This document shows, piece after piece, positions 6,081 to 7,697 of a DNA stretch of 7,697 nt. The DNA comes from Desulforhopalus sp. (lineage in GTDB: Bacteria > Desulfobacterota > Desulfobulbia > Desulfobulbales > Desulfocapsaceae), in NCBI GenBank assembly GCA_023231425.1, contig JALNVI010000100.1, forward strand, positions 1 through 7,697. Direction: 5' to 3'. Every line of letters starts with the position of its first letter. Position 1 is the first letter of the stretch. A program made the position numbers and the translations under genes. Below the pieces are notes generated by a model, which made no database searches, was not told where the DNA came from, and worked only from the letters and a program-made list of their open reading frames with translations.

Positions 6081-6114
6081 AAAAAGCCCCGGTATCTTCT
6101 GCCGGGGCTTTTTT
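6081..6114 (-). terminator. Intrinsic terminator of the nitroreductase gene, symmetrical
   Basis: AAAAAGCCCCGG pairs perfectly with CCGGGGCTTTTT around a short loop (about 6093-6101). T-runs occur on both strands, so it can stop transcription in either direction. It lies 32 bases beyond the nitroreductase stop. Confidence 0.9.
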
Positions 6115-6146
6115 ACTGCAGAGGCCTGCGATACAATCAGGAGTCC

Positions 6147-6671
6147 TTATTTCCACCCTTCCCAGTGCAGTCTGGTCCCATCAAATTTATCGTGCCCCTG
6201 CACCTCGGCGGCGGCATACCCCATGGGAATTACATTGAGCGGAACGATGCCCTCCGGCAGACCGAGAATCTGCCGTACGCTCGCCATACGGTCTTCGAAG
6301 GGAAAAGCCGCCGTCCATACCGCCCCCAGTCCCATGGAGGTAACGGCAATCAACAGATTTTCACTGGCGGCGCAACAATCCTGAACCCACAGCTCACGCT
6401 CAGCCCCCTCTCCAGTGCGCTCCATATTGCCACAGATGACAAAGGCGGCGGCGGCACCGGCTGTCATTTTGGCATGGGCCAGTGCCGCGCCAAGCTTCTT
6501 CAGCAGGGCCTGTTCGGTGACAATGATAATCTCCCACGGCTGCCGGTTCACGGCGCTCGGTGCAGCCATGGCCGCCCTTGCGAGGGTGGTAAGCTGCTGT
6601 TTACTGATGGGTGTCTCGGTAAATTTTCGTACGCTCTTACGGTCAAGGATGGTATCAATCGTCTCGTTCAT
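6147..6671 (-). CDS. Nitroreductase-family FMN oxidoreductase
   Basis: This is a 174-residue cytoplasmic flavoprotein of the compact nitroreductase fold, probably a homodimer using NAD(P)H. FMN-binding features are visible: RKSVRKF (residues 11-17) near the N-terminus, APSAVNRQPWEIIIV (37-51) with Ser39, Asn42 and Gln44, GLGAVWTAAFP (114-124), and VIPMGYAAAE (147-156) at the C-terminal end. The substrate range of such proteins (nitroaromatics, quinones, flavins) is broad and cannot be fixed from sequence. The start at 6671 has GGGAGA five bases upstream. It begins 30 bp after the stop of the broken ABC ATPase on the same strand. It may once have been the last gene of that operon and may now depend on a different promoter. 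The reading frame is intact, and a terminator follows. Confidence 0.9.
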   Translation of the reverse strand: MNETIDTILDRKSVRKFTETPISKQQLTTLARAAMAAPSAVNRQPWEIIIVTEQALLKKLGAALAHAKMTAGAAAAFVICGNMERTGEGAERELWVQDCCAASENLLIAVTSMGLGAVWTAAFPFEDRMASVRQILGLPEGIVPLNVIPMGYAAAEVQGHDKFDGTRLHWEGWK

Positions 6672-6701
6672 ACACGTCTCCCGTTCTGCATTTGCCAGGC
6701 G

Positions 6702-7082
6702 TCAGTGCCCATTACCCTGCGTTCCTTGAAACTCTTCAAATCTGTCCACCGCATCCCTGTCATACCCCTTGCTCGCGATGAAAAGCTGCCGGGTGCAGGG
6801 CATGGTGAAACTGCCGGTCTGCAACTGCTCACGGGTAAACTCCTCCACCGCTTCACCCCGGTTCATCACATACATATTGTCACACATATAAGAGACGACC
6901 GCAAGGTCGCGACTCACCAGAATGCAGGTAAGTCAGCGTTGTTCACGAATATCCTGAAGGAGATTAAGGGCTTCCGCCTAAATGGAAACATCGAGGGCCG
7001 AGACAGGTTCGTCGAGGAGGATAAACTGCGGTTCGAGCAGCAGCGCCCGTGCCACCGCCACCCGCTGACGCTGGCCGCCGGA
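6702..7082 (-). pseudogene. Remnant of an oligopeptide/nickel ABC ATPase (DppF/OppF/NikE type), C-terminal part
   Basis: The frame opens directly at the signature motif SGGQRQRVAVARALLLEP, then Walker B FILLDE and D-loop SALD. Walker A and the Q-loop are gone. A TAG (6978-6980) stands where relatives usually have Gln after DVSI, and a TGA (6933-6935) follows ten-odd codons later in the same frame. Reading resumes with CILVSRDLAVV, where the usual switch histidine of SHDLAVV is Arg. It runs through YMCDNMYVMNRGEAVEEF to a normal stop at 6702. The frame is preserved throughout, so decay is by point mutations plus one large deletion. A short ORF from a GTG at 6917 could be translated but would lack all catalytic motifs. 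The family call is secure; the transported substrate is not. Confidence 0.88.
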
Positions 7083-7376
7083 GACCGTCCCCATGACAAT
7101 ACCGACCGCCGCGGCGATAACCGCCACCAGCACAACCACCTCAAGGGTAAGCCGCGAGCCGAAGACAATGCGGCTGAAGATATCCCGCCCCATCTCATCG
7201 GTACCAAACCAGTGGGCGGCGGAAGGGGCCTGCAACCGCCCGGCGAGATCCAGGGCAATGGGACTGCAGGGGGCAAGCAGCCACTCTTTCAGGCGGTTGT
7301 GAAGTGGATGAGAACGGAGAACGTTGATTTTGGCATGATATCTGAGGGGCTCCGGGCGACGGGCCTGGCGGTCGAT
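7083..7376 (-). pseudogene. Remnant of a peptide/nickel ABC permease (DppC/OppC type), fused in frame to the ATPase remnant
   Basis: From about 7286 downward the minus strand encodes LLAPCSPIALDLAGRLQAPS and then HWFGTDEMGRDIFSRIVFGSRL. This is the highly characteristic region before the second membrane span of DppC-type permeases. The span itself, VVVLVAVIAAAVGIVMGTV, follows and then passes without a break into the ATPase signature at 7082. Roughly the last two thirds of the permease are missing. The first membrane helix, normally before LLAP, is also absent; upstream residues (LRYHAKINVLRSHPL) are hydrophilic. The frame reaches a TGA at 7377-7379, next to repeat B, with no start codon. It cannot form a working permease. 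Confidence 0.88.
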
Positions 7377-7382
7377 TCAGGG

Positions 7383-7537
7383 TAGCTTGAAACAGCTTGT
7401 ATTTCGTTGATATTCGAGGCACAGGAAAAAATTTACTGCAGGTATAACTTTAATCTCGGAGTATAACGCTTACCTCCGATGATAATTTTTTCCTGTAACG
7501 AAGAAGATGGGCGATTATTCAAGGAATCCTTATGTTA
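7383..7537 (+). repeat. Dispersed imperfect palindromic repeat, copy B
   Basis: This is the second copy of the element at 384-518, in the same orientation and about 7 kb away. Left arm CTTGTATTTCGTTGATATTC with GAGGCACAGG and right arm CCTGTAACGAAGAAGATGGG can partly pair; the innermost pairing ACAGGAAAAAATT with AATTTTTTCCTGT is close to perfect. An extra tip hairpin pairs TCGGAG with CTCCGA, absent from copy A. It abuts the broken 5' end of the permease remnant. Bases 7538-7638 after it hold only the leader of the next gene. Confidence 0.75.
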
Positions 7538-7638
7538 TCATGCTCCCTTCGACGAAGCAGAGTCTTGAAAATCCGCCGGGAATATGGCAAAGAAGCGCTG
7601 CAGAGCAAAAAGGCTCTCATTATTACAGGAGCACCATC

Positions 7639-7697
7639 ATGCAACAACTCAGCGAAAACGAAAAAAACCGACAGATCAACCGCGAGGCCATAACCTC
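7639..7697 (+). CDS. Start of an unknown protein, runs off the right edge
   Basis: The ATG at 7639 follows AGGAG by seven bases, a strong ribosome binding site. The frame stays open to the edge, giving MQQLSENEKNRQINREAIT and onward. The visible 19-20 residues are polar and charged with no signal peptide. They are too short to assign a family. The open frame is short, so the start rests mainly on the ribosome binding site. Confidence 0.55.
   Translation, partial: MQQLSENEKNRQINREAIT

Noticed and set aside
6933..6980. TAG and TGA as pyrrolysine or selenocysteine codons
   Set aside because: They replace ordinary positions in an ATPase already missing Walker A and its switch His, with no sign of a recoding element. 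Nonsense mutation is the simpler explanation.
6066..7385. A 439-codon plus-strand open frame antisense to the nitroreductase and the ABC remnants
   Set aside because: Its product is rich in Arg, His, Gly and Pro with no domain pattern, and it lies opposite clearly recognisable protein families. It is an antisense shadow.

Overview
The window (about half G+C) looks like chromosomal DNA of a Gram-negative bacterium. The dispersed intergenic repeats and gene style suggest a deltaproteobacterial/Desulfobacterota-type genome, but that is a soft inference. No RNA genes, CRISPR arrays or intact mobile elements were seen.

Left part (1-3495). A partial unknown gene runs off the left edge on the minus strand. 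An imperfectly palindromic repeat (copy A, 384-518) and three consecutive small stem-loops follow. Then comes a compact plus-strand operon for an OpuC/ProU-type osmoprotectant ABC importer: ATPase, CBS-domain protein, a single permease and a lipoprotein binding protein. It is closed by a clear terminator (3460-3495). The first three genes overlap (ATGA, TAATG), so translation is coupled. The ATPase ORF stops inside its first CBS domain and the next ORF carries the rest, so a normally single ATPase-CBS polypeptide of about 390 residues is split by a -1 frame change.

Middle part (3496-5774). A mosaic of short dispersed repeats surrounds two minus-strand genes: a kinesin-light-chain-type TPR protein with an N-terminal membrane anchor, and an EamA/DMT-family permease. 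Each of these genes is followed by a near-identical 62-63 bp repeat in the same orientation.

Right part (5775-7697). A roughly 300 bp intergenic stretch and a symmetrical terminator lead to an intact minus-strand nitroreductase-family gene. Upstream of that gene lies the wreck of a Dpp/Opp/Nik-type peptide or nickel ABC transporter operon. The middle of the inner-membrane permease is fused in frame to the C-terminal half of an ATPase at a shared Ser-Gly-coding stretch. The ATPase part carries two in-frame stops (TAG, TGA) and an Arg where the switch His should be. A second copy of the palindromic repeat (copy B, 7383-7537) abuts the broken 5' end of the permease remnant. A new plus-strand gene starts at 7639 and runs off the right edge.

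The only evident multi-gene functional unit is osmoprotectant import: the lipoprotein captures a quaternary amine, a presumably homodimeric permease passes it through the membrane, and the ATPase drives transport with CBS domains likely sensing ionic strength or nucleotides. The most informative oddities are the split CBS domain, the deletion-fusion pseudogene and the paired repeats. I found no convincing evidence of a wholly new biological system.
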